DNA from: Flavobacterium amnicola
GTDB taxonomy: Bacteria > Bacteroidota > Bacteroidia > Flavobacteriales > Flavobacteriaceae
NCBI RefSeq assembly: GCF_004122165.1
Contig: NZ_SBKO01000001.1
Coordinates: 806,001-870,000, forward strand
Length of the DNA: 64,000 nt
Direction of reading: 5' to 3'
Position numbers and translations under genes: made by a program. The notes beneath the pieces were generated by a model. It was not told the DNA's origin and searched no databases. It was given only the letters and a program-made list of their open reading frames with translations. Within the stretch, counting starts at the first letter, position 1; each line of letters starts with the position of its first letter. Below, one piece after another: positions 42,852-50,437 of the stretch.

Positions 42852-43871
42852 TTAATTGTTATTTGACCAGTCGTTAATCCAATTGGCAATGGTATCCATC
42901 CAAGCTTCGTCTTCGTTTAAACATGGAATGGCTTTAAAATTTTCTCCTCCGTTTTCTACAAATTCTTCATGAGCTCGCATCCCAATTTCTTCCAAGGTTT
43001 CTAAACAATCGGCCACAAATGCTGGAGTAACCACCGCTAAATTCTTAATTCCTTTAGAAGGCATCTTGTTGATTTCAACGTCGGTATATGGATCCAGCCA
43101 TTTGTCTCCCGCCAAACGCGATTGATAAGTCTGACTGTATTTTTCCTTTGGAATTCCTAATAGTTCGACCACTTGACGGGTAGTTTCGTGGCATTGATGA
43201 CGGTAGCAAAACTCATGTGCTGGCGAAGCCGTTACACAACAAGTTTTGTTCATTTTACAATGTGATTTGGTAATATCGGTCTTGCGAATATGTCTTTCAG
43301 GAATGCCATGATACGAGAATAACAAATGATCGTAATCAAATCCTTCTAAATGATTTTTAATCGAATCGGCTAAATTTTGGATATAGTCTTTTTTGTTATA
43401 GAAGGAATTTATTACCTTAATTTTCATTTCAGGGAAATGTTTTTTGCGTAATTCTTCTGCTAAAACAATGATTGTTTTGGTAGATGCCATGGCATACTGA
43501 GGATACATTGGCAAAAGTAATATTTCTGTTACTCCTTTGTCTTTTAATTCTTGCATCCCTTTTTGAATCGTCATGGTGCCATAGCGCATGGCTAGTGCTA
43601 CTGGGACATTCACTTTGTTTTGGACTTTTTTATGTACATTTTTTGAAATCACCACAAGCGGCGAGCCTTCTTTTGTCCAAATTTTGCTATAGGCTTCGGC
43701 AGCATTTTCGGGTCTTTTTCTTAAAATAATCCCGCGAACCAAAAAAGCTCTTAACAAATACGGGACATCAATCACATATTTATCCATTAAAAATTCATCT
43801 AAATACGGCTTAACGTCCTTGGGTGTAGGGCTTTCTGGTGATCCTAAATTAACTAATAATACTCCTTTCAT
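42852..43871 (-). CDS. hemH: Ferrochelatase
   Basis: Inserts Fe2+ into protoporphyrin IX, the last step of heme b synthesis. The 339-residue chain begins KGVLLVNLGSPESPTP and carries the catalytic His segment LFSYHGIPERHI and the conserved Glu region near the C-terminus (LETLEEIGMRAHEEF). A Cys-rich segment (C-x5-CC-x9-C-x4-C) directly follows the His motif; this may hold an Fe-S cluster as reported for some bacterial ferrochelatases, but that is inference. It is first in an operon with hemJ, a histidine kinase and crotonase, and divergent from the three secreted paralogs. Confidence 0.95.
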   Translation of the reverse strand: MKGVLLVNLGSPESPTPKDVKPYLDEFLMDKYVIDVPYLLRAFLVRGIILRKRPENAAEAYSKIWTKEGSPLVVISKNVHKKVQNKVNVPVALAMRYGTMTIQKGMQELKDKGVTEILLLPMYPQYAMASTKTIIVLAEELRKKHFPEMKIKVINSFYNKKDYIQNLADSIKNHLEGFDYDHLLFSYHGIPERHIRKTDITKSHCKMNKTCCVTASPAHEFCYRHQCHETTRQVVELLGIPKEKYSQTYQSRLAGDKWLDPYTDVEINKMPSKGIKNLAVVTPAFVADCLETLEEIGMRAHEEFVENGGENFKAIPCLNEDEAWMDTIANWINDWSNNN

Positions 43872-44083
43872 AAAGGTTTTAAATTTTGATAAAAATACAA
43901 ATTATTAGATTAATTGAATACATAAATCTGAATTGAAAAAATGATAAAAGAAATAACCAATAATGGGGAGTACACAATCAATTTCGTCGAAGTTTTTATC
44001 ACTTTAAACGAATAATTTAATGTTTTGAAAATCATGTGATTAAAAATTGGTATTATTAAGTGTAATTTCCAAAAAAAGCACCC

Positions 44084-44803
44084 ATGATAAAAAAATACCT
44101 TTTTTTTACATCCTTATTATGCCTTAATGCTTTTGCTCAGACAGGTGTTGGAATTGGAACCACAAATCCACAACAACAACTTCACTTAGCCGGTGCAACA
44201 GGTACCCTTAGAGTAGAAGGACTAAACAGTACTAACAATCCTTATAATGGTGGTGCTGGCAAAACATATCCTTTATATGTGAATAGTAATGGCGATTTGA
44301 CCTTGCAACTGGCCACTTTTCAAAACAGTGATGGGACAGACGCATTGACTAGTTCAACACCATTGATTACAACTAACCTGACTATGATTGCGGGAGCTGG
44401 CTCTAGTACACAAAGTATTGTGATATTGCCTTATACGATTACCGTTAATAGAGCTGCCGTTTTAGAAATTAAGTACAACATTAGTTTTAATGTATACAGC
44501 ACTGCCGTACTTACTAAAATTAAAGACATATACGCTAGAAGAATCTCTACTTTTTACACGGTTGATGGGGGAAGTAGAAGGTACGGGCAAGCTTCAAAAT
44601 GTTATTATAATAACAATCAAGATATTGTGTTGGCAAACGCCGCTGAAGGAACAATGTATAACAGTAGTACCACCTATATACCGCTTACAGCTGGGACACA
44701 TACTATTCGATTTTATGGGGAGCTAAATACTGGAGATGTTAGAAAAAACACCCATGTGGTTTTTGCACCAGATAACGATTCTGTTTTTATGCGTTTATAC
44801 TAA
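44084..44803 (+). CDS. Secreted GIGTTNP-type protein 1 of a three-gene tandem family
   Basis: A protein of 239 residues. Signal peptide 1-19 (ends NAFAQ), then the marker segment TGVGIGTTNPQQQLHLAG followed by RVEGLN and a YVNSNGDLTL motif. This N-terminal module recurs in Bacteroidota surface and tail-fibre-like proteins that often end in an S74 intramolecular chaperone domain, which is absent here. The remaining ~150 residues look like a beta-sandwich (TIRFYGEL near the end). No T9SS tail is seen. It is followed 12 nt later by the second paralog. Function unknown; surface coat or fimbria-like roles are possible. Confidence 0.7.
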   Translation: MIKKYLFFTSLLCLNAFAQTGVGIGTTNPQQQLHLAGATGTLRVEGLNSTNNPYNGGAGKTYPLYVNSNGDLTLQLATFQNSDGTDALTSSTPLITTNLTMIAGAGSSTQSIVILPYTITVNRAAVLEIKYNISFNVYSTAVLTKIKDIYARRISTFYTVDGGSRRYGQASKCYYNNNQDIVLANAAEGTMYNSSTTYIPLTAGTHTIRFYGELNTGDVRKNTHVVFAPDNDSVFMRLY

Positions 44804-44815
44804 AAATTTATAGAC

Positions 44816-45583
44816 ATGAAAAAAATACTATATATATCTTTTTTAATTTTTACTTGTGGGGTGTTTTCACAAGTAGGAATTGGAACTGCAAATCCTCAAA
44901 AAGAGTTGCATGTTGCTGGCACAACGTCTACTATTAGAATTGAAAAATTAGACGCGGTAAATAGTCCGACTTTAAATGACGGTGTAAAACTCGCACCTGT
45001 ATATGTAACTGAAAATGGAGATTTAACGTTAACACCTCCCAATTATACAACAGCAGGACCTCCAGCTGTTCCTGGAGCTCCTTTGAATTTCTTAATTACT
45101 TTGCAAAATTTTATTCCAGATGGTGCTTTGGGGTATGGCGTAGTACTTAATAATGGTTTAGGAGTTACTAATGCTAGCGGCCTTATTCAAACAGTGCCTT
45201 TTACAGCTCCACAAAGTGCCTTAATTGAAGTCAAATATGGGGTTACTGTATTGTTGTCGGATGTTGATATCAATGTTGGGCCTTCGGCCTTTGCTGATAT
45301 TTCTGCTCGAAATTTTAAGGTTTATTTTCATATAGATTTGAACAACGATGGCTTGGATGCTGCCGAGTTGTCTAAAAAATATGGGGTGAAAGGACAAAGC
45401 TATGCCTCTTTTAATCAAGGAATTATTGGATATCCTTACATGAACAGTCATGGCTATGCGAATATTCCCGCTGGGAATCATTCTCTAAAATTTTTCGCAG
45501 AGACGAACGATGGTACAAACTTATATACTAGTGCTGGGTTTGGTGGAGCGCAAGATTTTTTAAAAATTAGAATTTTTAATTAA
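44816..45583 (+). CDS. Secreted GIGTTNP-type protein 2 of the tandem family
   Basis: A protein of 255 residues. Signal peptide 1-19 (ends GVFSQ), then the shared module QVGIGTANPQKELHVAG, RIEKLD, and YVTENGDLTLTPP. The C-terminal half differs from its neighbours but keeps the ending pattern HSLKFFAET and a beta-rich core (LIEVKYGVTVLLSD compares with LEIKYNISFNVYS in paralog 1). It lies 12 nt after paralog 1 and 12 nt before paralog 3. The divergence indicates an old duplication rather than recent amplification. Confidence 0.7.
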   Translation: MKKILYISFLIFTCGVFSQVGIGTANPQKELHVAGTTSTIRIEKLDAVNSPTLNDGVKLAPVYVTENGDLTLTPPNYTTAGPPAVPGAPLNFLITLQNFIPDGALGYGVVLNNGLGVTNASGLIQTVPFTAPQSALIEVKYGVTVLLSDVDINVGPSAFADISARNFKVYFHIDLNNDGLDAAELSKKYGVKGQSYASFNQGIIGYPYMNSHGYANIPAGNHSLKFFAETNDGTNLYTSAGFGGAQDFLKIRIFN

Positions 45584-45595
45584 AAACAGTAGCAA

Positions 45596-46423
45596 ATGAA
45601 AACGTATATTCTTAGTATATTCAGTTTAATTCCAACACTAATAAGTGCGCAAATTGGAATTGGTACTAATACTCCGTTGGAAAAACTGCATGTAGCTGGT
45701 GCCACTTCAGGAGTTCGAATTGAGGGTTTAAACGCCCCTAATAACCCTTCAAATATGGGTACTGGTAGTTCTTCTAGAGTGTATGCGGATGCCGAAGGAG
45801 ATTTGGTTTTAGGTACCGCTACAAGCGATGTTGAAGTGCTTTTTAGCCCTGATAATTATCTTTCCGACGCCGAAGATACAGGAGGTGCTGATGCTAATGT
45901 AATCAATCAAACCGGGACGGGTTCGGGGTATACTATAGCGGGTTGGCCAAGAGTTGTAGGTGCTGGATCTTCCAATTTTACGTTGACACGAAATGCCATT
46001 ATAGAAATCAATTATTCGGTGTCTTGGAATATTGAAAAATCCAATATTCCCGTAAACGATCAACATGCGCGAATTGTACAAACTTTTTTATATTTGATAA
46101 AGGAAGATGCTCCCGGTGCAGGTTTGGTTCAATTTGACATTGATGGCAACCCTGTTAGTGGTGATCCTGCGTTTACCTATCCCTTAGGTATAAATGGACA
46201 ATTTTATACCAATGGTGCTGATGGTGGGGGTGCGGCGGATGAAGGGGCTTATCAAGGCTTTCATAATACTGGAACAGATTATGTGAAATTGGGGCCAGGA
46301 AGATATCGTCCGATGTTTGCAGCGCAATTAGCCGTAGGAAATACCTCTGGTACAGGTGCTGTTCAAATGTTTTTGGGTACAGGTAATGATGAAGTACAAG
46401 TAATTGCGCACTATTATAATTAA
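45596..46423 (+). CDS. Secreted GIGTTNP-type protein 3 of the tandem family
   Basis: A protein of 275 residues. Signal peptide 1-19 (ends LISAQ), then IGIGTNTPLEKLHVAG, RIEGLN and VYADAEGDLVLG. The core again has IIEINYSVSWNIE, matching IEVKYGVTV and LEIKYNISF of the other two, so the three share a C-terminal beta-domain as well as the N-terminal module. The chain has longer Gly/Asp-rich loops. It is followed by a bidirectional terminator shared with the convergent AraC gene. No homology to known adhesins is asserted. Confidence 0.7.
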   Translation: MKTYILSIFSLIPTLISAQIGIGTNTPLEKLHVAGATSGVRIEGLNAPNNPSNMGTGSSSRVYADAEGDLVLGTATSDVEVLFSPDNYLSDAEDTGGADANVINQTGTGSGYTIAGWPRVVGAGSSNFTLTRNAIIEINYSVSWNIEKSNIPVNDQHARIVQTFLYLIKEDAPGAGLVQFDIDGNPVSGDPAFTYPLGINGQFYTNGADGGGAADEGAYQGFHNTGTDYVKLGPGRYRPMFAAQLAVGNTSGTGAVQMFLGTGNDEVQVIAHYYN

Positions 46424-46444
46424 TGAAGTTATTCCACAAAAGTG

Positions 46445-46476
46445 AAAAGGGAAGTCCTACTAGGCTTCCCTTTTTT
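46445..46476. terminator. Bidirectional terminator between the secreted paralogs and the AraC gene
   Basis: A 10-bp stem (AAAAGGGAAG with CTTCCCTTTT) with a 10-nt loop is flanked by A and T tracts between two convergent stops. Confidence 0.9.
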
Positions 46477-47407
46477 ATAGACTTTTTTCTAAGATGTACT
46501 TTTTAGGGGTTGTACCAAATTTCTTTTTAAACGCTGCAATAAAATGACTGCCCGTACTATAGCCAATTTTTAAACCGGCTTCGTTCACGTTATAGGACCC
46601 AGAATCGAGCAGATTACGTGCATATTCCATTTTATAGTCGAATAAAAAACCGTAAACTGTATCGCCATAGATTTGCTTGAACCCAATTTTTAGTTTTTTT
46701 AAATTCAATCCCACTTGGTCTGATAATTCTTGAAGTCCTGGTGGTTCAGCCATGTTGGCAATAATAAGTTCTTTGGCTTTTTTGATTTTTTGAACGTTTT
46801 CTTCATCGATTAAAAACGGACATTGCTCTATATTAGGATCTTCACTTTTGTTAAAAAACAGACTCAAAAGTTCATATCCTTTGCCTTTGTAATAAAGGTT
46901 TTTGATGTTCTGATTTAAGTTATAATGAAACATTTGATTTAAAACAATCGCCATTGAAGGTGTGATGTTTTCTTCTCCGTAGTATTTTTTGTCTTTGTTT
47001 TGTTCGCTCAAAAAAGGAATGTGATCGGCTTCGGTAGTAAACAAACCATGGAATTTTTTTATTGAAATTAAAATGGAAATAATCCACGTTTTCGGTTCAA
47101 TTTCTAAATGAAGTGGTAATTCTTTTTCTGGATTGTAAAACAACAATGATTTTTCTTCATCCAAATCTACAGTATAATTCCCTTGATTGAAGATGAATTT
47201 GGCTTTTCCTTTTAATCCAAAATGAAACTGAATCAATCCAGTTTTAACCTGACGTTCATATTTTACTTGTTCATTTTCATTGTTTTGAAAGCGTAACAAA
47301 ATAAATTCATCGTCAATTTTTATTTCTTCTATAGCACTCATAGCGATACTTTTTTTATGCTGAAACGGGGTCAAATCGCAATAGCGAATTAATTTATTTA
47401 GAATCAT
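46475..47407 (-). CDS. AraC-family transcriptional regulator
   Basis: A protein of 310 residues if it starts at 47407, or 288 from the ATG at 47341 (MSAIEEIKIDDEF); the downstream ATG looks more natural. A cupin-like N-terminal domain (~25-130) is followed by a helical linker and a C-terminal double HTH: LQELSDQVGLNLKKLKIGF and then VNEAGLKIGYSTGSHFIAAFKKKFGTTP. It is divergent from hemA. AraC-hemA pairing is common in Flavobacteriaceae, which suggests it regulates heme synthesis; no ligand is known. Its downstream neighbours are unrelated. Confidence 0.85.
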   Translation of the reverse strand: MILNKLIRYCDLTPFQHKKSIAMSAIEEIKIDDEFILLRFQNNENEQVKYERQVKTGLIQFHFGLKGKAKFIFNQGNYTVDLDEEKSLLFYNPEKELPLHLEIEPKTWIISILISIKKFHGLFTTEADHIPFLSEQNKDKKYYGEENITPSMAIVLNQMFHYNLNQNIKNLYYKGKGYELLSLFFNKSEDPNIEQCPFLIDEENVQKIKKAKELIIANMAEPPGLQELSDQVGLNLKKLKIGFKQIYGDTVYGFLFDYKMEYARNLLDSGSYNVNEAGLKIGYSTGSHFIAAFKKKFGTTPKKYILEKSL

Positions 47408-47459
47408 TCTATTTAATTAACTTCAGAGGACTTGATTTTAGTGTAAAAATAAGATAAAT

Positions 47460-47547
47460 ATCGCTAAAAATACTTTTTACAATCAAAATAACTTATAGCG
47501 ACACAAATAGTCCTTGTAGCGTTGTTTTTGTAAAAATATCAACGCTA
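47460..47547. promoter_or_regulatory. Cluster of TAGCG half-sites between araC-like and hemA genes
   Basis: Four half-sites lie in 90 bp: ATCGCTA (47460-47466), TAGCGAC (47496-47502), TAGCGTTG (47517-47524) and CAACGCTA (47540-47547). The last two are the core of a 9-bp inverted repeat, GTAGCGTTG with CAACGCTAC, spaced by 15 nt. The right arm overlaps the hemA -7 box, as an operator would. The AraC neighbour is the obvious candidate binder (inference). Confidence 0.6.
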
Positions 47548-47553
47548 CTTTTG
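47521..47553 (+). promoter_or_regulatory. Promoter of hemA
   Basis: The -7 box is TACTTTTG (47546-47553, an exact TANNTTTG match), 24 nt before the ATG at 47578. Two -33 candidates are GTTG (47521-47524, 21-nt spacer) and TTTG (47527-47530, 15-nt spacer). Confidence 0.6.
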
Positions 47554-47577
47554 TATCATCATAAGGTTTAGAATTAC

Positions 47578-48819
47578 ATGACTCAAAATATACCTGTAAA
47601 AACAACTTCGTTCTATGCAATTGGGCTAAGCTATTTAAAAGCGGATGCCGAGATGAGAGGTAAATTTAGCTTGGATGAAAAAGCGAAAGAAAATTTGTTA
47701 CAGCAGGCTAAAAATGAGGGTGTAGAAAGTCTAATCGTTACCTCTACTTGTAACAGAACCGAAATTTATGGTTTTGCACAACACCCCTTTCAACTTATAA
47801 AATTGCTTTGCGACAACAGCCAGGGAACCGTTGAAGATTTTCAAAAAGTGGCTTATGTTTACAAAAGTAGAGAAGCCATCACGCATTTATTCCGCGTTGG
47901 AACAGGTTTAGACAGTCAGATTTTAGGTGATTTTGAAATCATTGCCCAAATCAAGAGTAGTTTTTCCCAGTCCAAAGCAGTAGGCTTAGCCAATACCTAT
48001 ATGGAACGTTTGGTGAATGCGGTGATTCAAGCCAGCAAGCGTGTGAAAAATGAAACAGAAATTTCTTCTGGAGCGACTTCTGTTTCTTTTGCCTCAGTGC
48101 AGTATATTTTTAAAACAGTTCCGGATATTTCGGAAAAAAACATATTACTTTTCGGAACCGGAAAAATTGGAAGAAATACTTGTGAAAATTTGGTCAAGCA
48201 TACCAAACACGATCAAATTACTTTGATTAACCGAACCAAAGACAAAGCAGAACGTTTGGCTAAAAAATTGAATGTAGTCGTAAAAGATTATATCGATTTG
48301 CAAGTGGAAATTCAAAAAGCAGATGTATTGGTGGTGGCCACTGGAGCTCAAAACCCAACCGTTGATAAGACCATTTTAAATTTAAAGCGACCATTACTTA
48401 TTTTGGATTTATCGATTCCGAAAAATGTAAACGAAAACGTTCAAGATATCGAGGGTGTTACTTTGGTGCACATGGATCATTTGTCTCAAATTACAGATGA
48501 AACGCTTGAAAATAGAAAGAAATTCATCCCACAAGCCGAGGAAATTAATGAAGAAATCATCAATGAATTCATTACTTGGACAAAAGGCAGAAAATATGCG
48601 CCAACCATTCATGCCTTAAAAGCAAAACTCAATGCGATTAAGGAAAAGGAAATGCAAACGCATCGCAAGAAGATGGCTAATTTTGATGAAGAACAAGTCG
48701 ATTTGATTAGTGATAAAATCATTCAAAAAATTACCAATCATTTTGCCAATCATTTGAAAGACGAAAATACGTCGGTAGACGAAAGTGTCGATTGGATCCA
48801 ACGTGTTTTTCAACTTTAA
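47578..48819 (+). CDS. hemA: Glutamyl-tRNA reductase
   Basis: First committed step of the C5 pathway: reduces Glu-tRNA to glutamate-1-semialdehyde. A protein of 413 residues with the catalytic Cys in TSTCNRTEIYG, the GTGLDSQILGDFEI active-site segment, the NADPH-binding GTGKIGRNTCEN, and a C-terminal dimerisation helix. It is divergent from the AraC gene and has an exact -7 box. hemC follows after 9 nt. hemL, the next enzyme, is not in the window. Confidence 0.96.
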   Translation: MTQNIPVKTTSFYAIGLSYLKADAEMRGKFSLDEKAKENLLQQAKNEGVESLIVTSTCNRTEIYGFAQHPFQLIKLLCDNSQGTVEDFQKVAYVYKSREAITHLFRVGTGLDSQILGDFEIIAQIKSSFSQSKAVGLANTYMERLVNAVIQASKRVKNETEISSGATSVSFASVQYIFKTVPDISEKNILLFGTGKIGRNTCENLVKHTKHDQITLINRTKDKAERLAKKLNVVVKDYIDLQVEIQKADVLVVATGAQNPTVDKTILNLKRPLLILDLSIPKNVNENVQDIEGVTLVHMDHLSQITDETLENRKKFIPQAEEINEEIINEFITWTKGRKYAPTIHALKAKLNAIKEKEMQTHRKKMANFDEEQVDLISDKIIQKITNHFANHLKDENTSVDESVDWIQRVFQL

Positions 48820-48828
48820 AATTTTACC

Positions 48829-49755
48829 TTGAAGCAAAAAACGATAAAAATAGGAACTCGCGATAGCGAATTAGCGCTTTGGCAAGCCCATACGGTTGAA
48901 AAACAACTCAACGATTTGGGTTATACAACCGAAATTATTGCCGTAAAATCGCAAGGAGACATTATTCTAGATAAGCCTTTATACGAATTAGGAATCACAG
49001 GAATTTTTACCAAAACACTAGATGTGGCCATGATTTCGGGTCAGGTGGATATCGCGGTGCATTCGATGAAAGATGTGCCCACCGCGTTGCCTCAAGGAAT
49101 CGTACAAGCTGCAGTACTAGAGCGTGCCAATGTAAATGATATTTTGGTGCACAAAGGGGATTTGTCTTTTTTTGAAACGGAAAGCACAATCGCCACCGGA
49201 AGTTTGCGTCGTCAAGCGCAATGGTTGCACAAATACCCACAGCATCAAACAGTCGATTTGCGCGGTAACGTGAACACACGACTTCAAAAATTACACGAAA
49301 GCACTTGGGGAGGAGCCATTTTCGCTGCTGCCGGTTTGGAGCGATTGAATTTGAAGCCCAATACCTTTATTGATTTAGATTGGATGATTCCTGCGCCCGC
49401 TCAAGGGGCCATGATGGTGGTCGCTATGGCAGAAGATACCTTTGCGTTAGATGCGTTGTCGCAACTCAATCATATTGAAACCGAGATTTGCACCTATATC
49501 GAACGCCAGTTTTTAAGAACCTTAGAAGGTGGTTGTACTGCGCCTATTGGAGCTTTGGCTACCTATAATGAAAAGACGGATGAAATTGATTTTAATGGGG
49601 CTTTGTTTTCGATTGACGGACAACAAAAACTTGAAATCAAGCGCTCATTTGCTATTTCCGAATGGAAAAAATTAGGATTTCATTGTGCCAAAGAAATTTT
49701 AGAAAATGGTGGGGCTGAGTTAATGAAGGAAATAAAAGAAAAGCTGAAAAAATAG
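48829..49755 (+). CDS. hemC: Hydroxymethylbilane synthase (porphobilinogen deaminase)
   Basis: Assembles four porphobilinogens into hydroxymethylbilane using a dipyrromethane cofactor. A protein of 308 residues with IGTRDSELALWQAH at the N-terminus, HSMKDVPTALP, and the cofactor Cys in LEGGCTAPIGAL. The start is a TTG; no ATG fits, because the core domain begins within five residues. The gene ends in a terminator, so hemD, which usually follows, is missing here: it lies 33 kb away on the other strand. Confidence 0.95.
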   Translation: MKQKTIKIGTRDSELALWQAHTVEKQLNDLGYTTEIIAVKSQGDIILDKPLYELGITGIFTKTLDVAMISGQVDIAVHSMKDVPTALPQGIVQAAVLERANVNDILVHKGDLSFFETESTIATGSLRRQAQWLHKYPQHQTVDLRGNVNTRLQKLHESTWGGAIFAAAGLERLNLKPNTFIDLDWMIPAPAQGAMMVVAMAEDTFALDALSQLNHIETEICTYIERQFLRTLEGGCTAPIGALATYNEKTDEIDFNGALFSIDGQQKLEIKRSFAISEWKKLGFHCAKEILENGGAELMKEIKEKLKK

Positions 49756-49777
49756 TTTTTTTAAATTTACACTTAAT

Positions 49778-49803
49778 AAAAACCCCCTTTATAGAGGGTT
49801 TTT
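49778..49803 (+). terminator. Terminator of hemA-hemC
   Basis: An 8-bp outer stem (AAAAACCC with GGGTTTTT) and a short inner pairing after one mismatch are followed by a T tract. It ends the hemAC unit and separates it from the convergent lipoprotein genes. Confidence 0.82.
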
Positions 49804-49831
49804 AAAGTATCAACAAAGTTTTTGTAGTTTT

Positions 49832-50422
49832 TTAATTTACCTTTGTAAGTGTAATTACTGCATTTGGTAGAGGTACGGGTATGGTGCCATTATAGGGGCA
49901 ATCAGGATCAAAAACAAAATGACCACGTGGTGAAAAAAGATAAGTTAGCTGGTTTGGGTTACTTAAGTTTCTTCTTAAAATTAATTCCCCTTCAGCATTG
50001 CAAAATTGAGGGTCTGAATAGGCAAATTTAAATTGATTGTTTATGCCAGTTCCTACGCTAAATATAGGTGCTGGTAGTGGGCTATTCATAGAGCTTGCAA
50101 TAATTGTGGTACTTGGCATTTCTGGATTGCCACTATACAACTCATACCTTCCAAACATTTCATCTTCATACCAGTAGCTACCATCACCATTTGTATGCTT
50201 GTTTTTTGTTGATTTTGTAATTAATAAAAATATGTATTTGCCTTCATATTCACCTTTCCATATACCTGTATAATAAGACATCCTATTGTTCATATCTTTT
50301 AAATAGGTACCACTGGTTATTTCATATCTGTACACTGTGCCTAATTCTTCAATCCTGCCTTCTTGCGCTTTACAAGCAAGGATATTTATTAACATTAAAA
50401 TTAAAAAAATTCTTTTTTTCAT
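49832..50422 (-). CDS. Putative lipoprotein (DUF6705-like)
   Basis: A protein of 196 residues with lipobox INILACKAQ (Cys17). The mature part has a YYTGIWKGEYEGKYIFLLITK segment and a following Tyr/Glu-rich stretch (YWYEDEMFGRYEL). This resembles what I recall of a Flavobacteriia-specific uncharacterised lipoprotein family (DUF6705); that assignment is from memory and tentative. It sits 15 nt after the JAMM-like lipoprotein gene, so both are transcribed together. No function is known. Confidence 0.6.
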   Translation of the reverse strand: MKKRIFLILMLINILACKAQEGRIEELGTVYRYEITSGTYLKDMNNRMSYYTGIWKGEYEGKYIFLLITKSTKNKHTNGDGSYWYEDEMFGRYELYSGNPEMPSTTIIASSMNSPLPAPIFSVGTGINNQFKFAYSDPQFCNAEGELILRRNLSNPNQLTYLFSPRGHFVFDPDCPYNGTIPVPLPNAVITLTKVN

Positions 50423-50437
50423 ATTCTTTGTTGTTTT

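Noticed and set aside
43941-44015. A 24-codon ATG reading frame in the spacer between hemH and the secreted paralogs
   Set aside because: It has no signal, family match or clear promoter, and such short frames are expected by chance in this AT-rich DNA. The spacer (about 210 bases) more likely holds the two divergent promoters.
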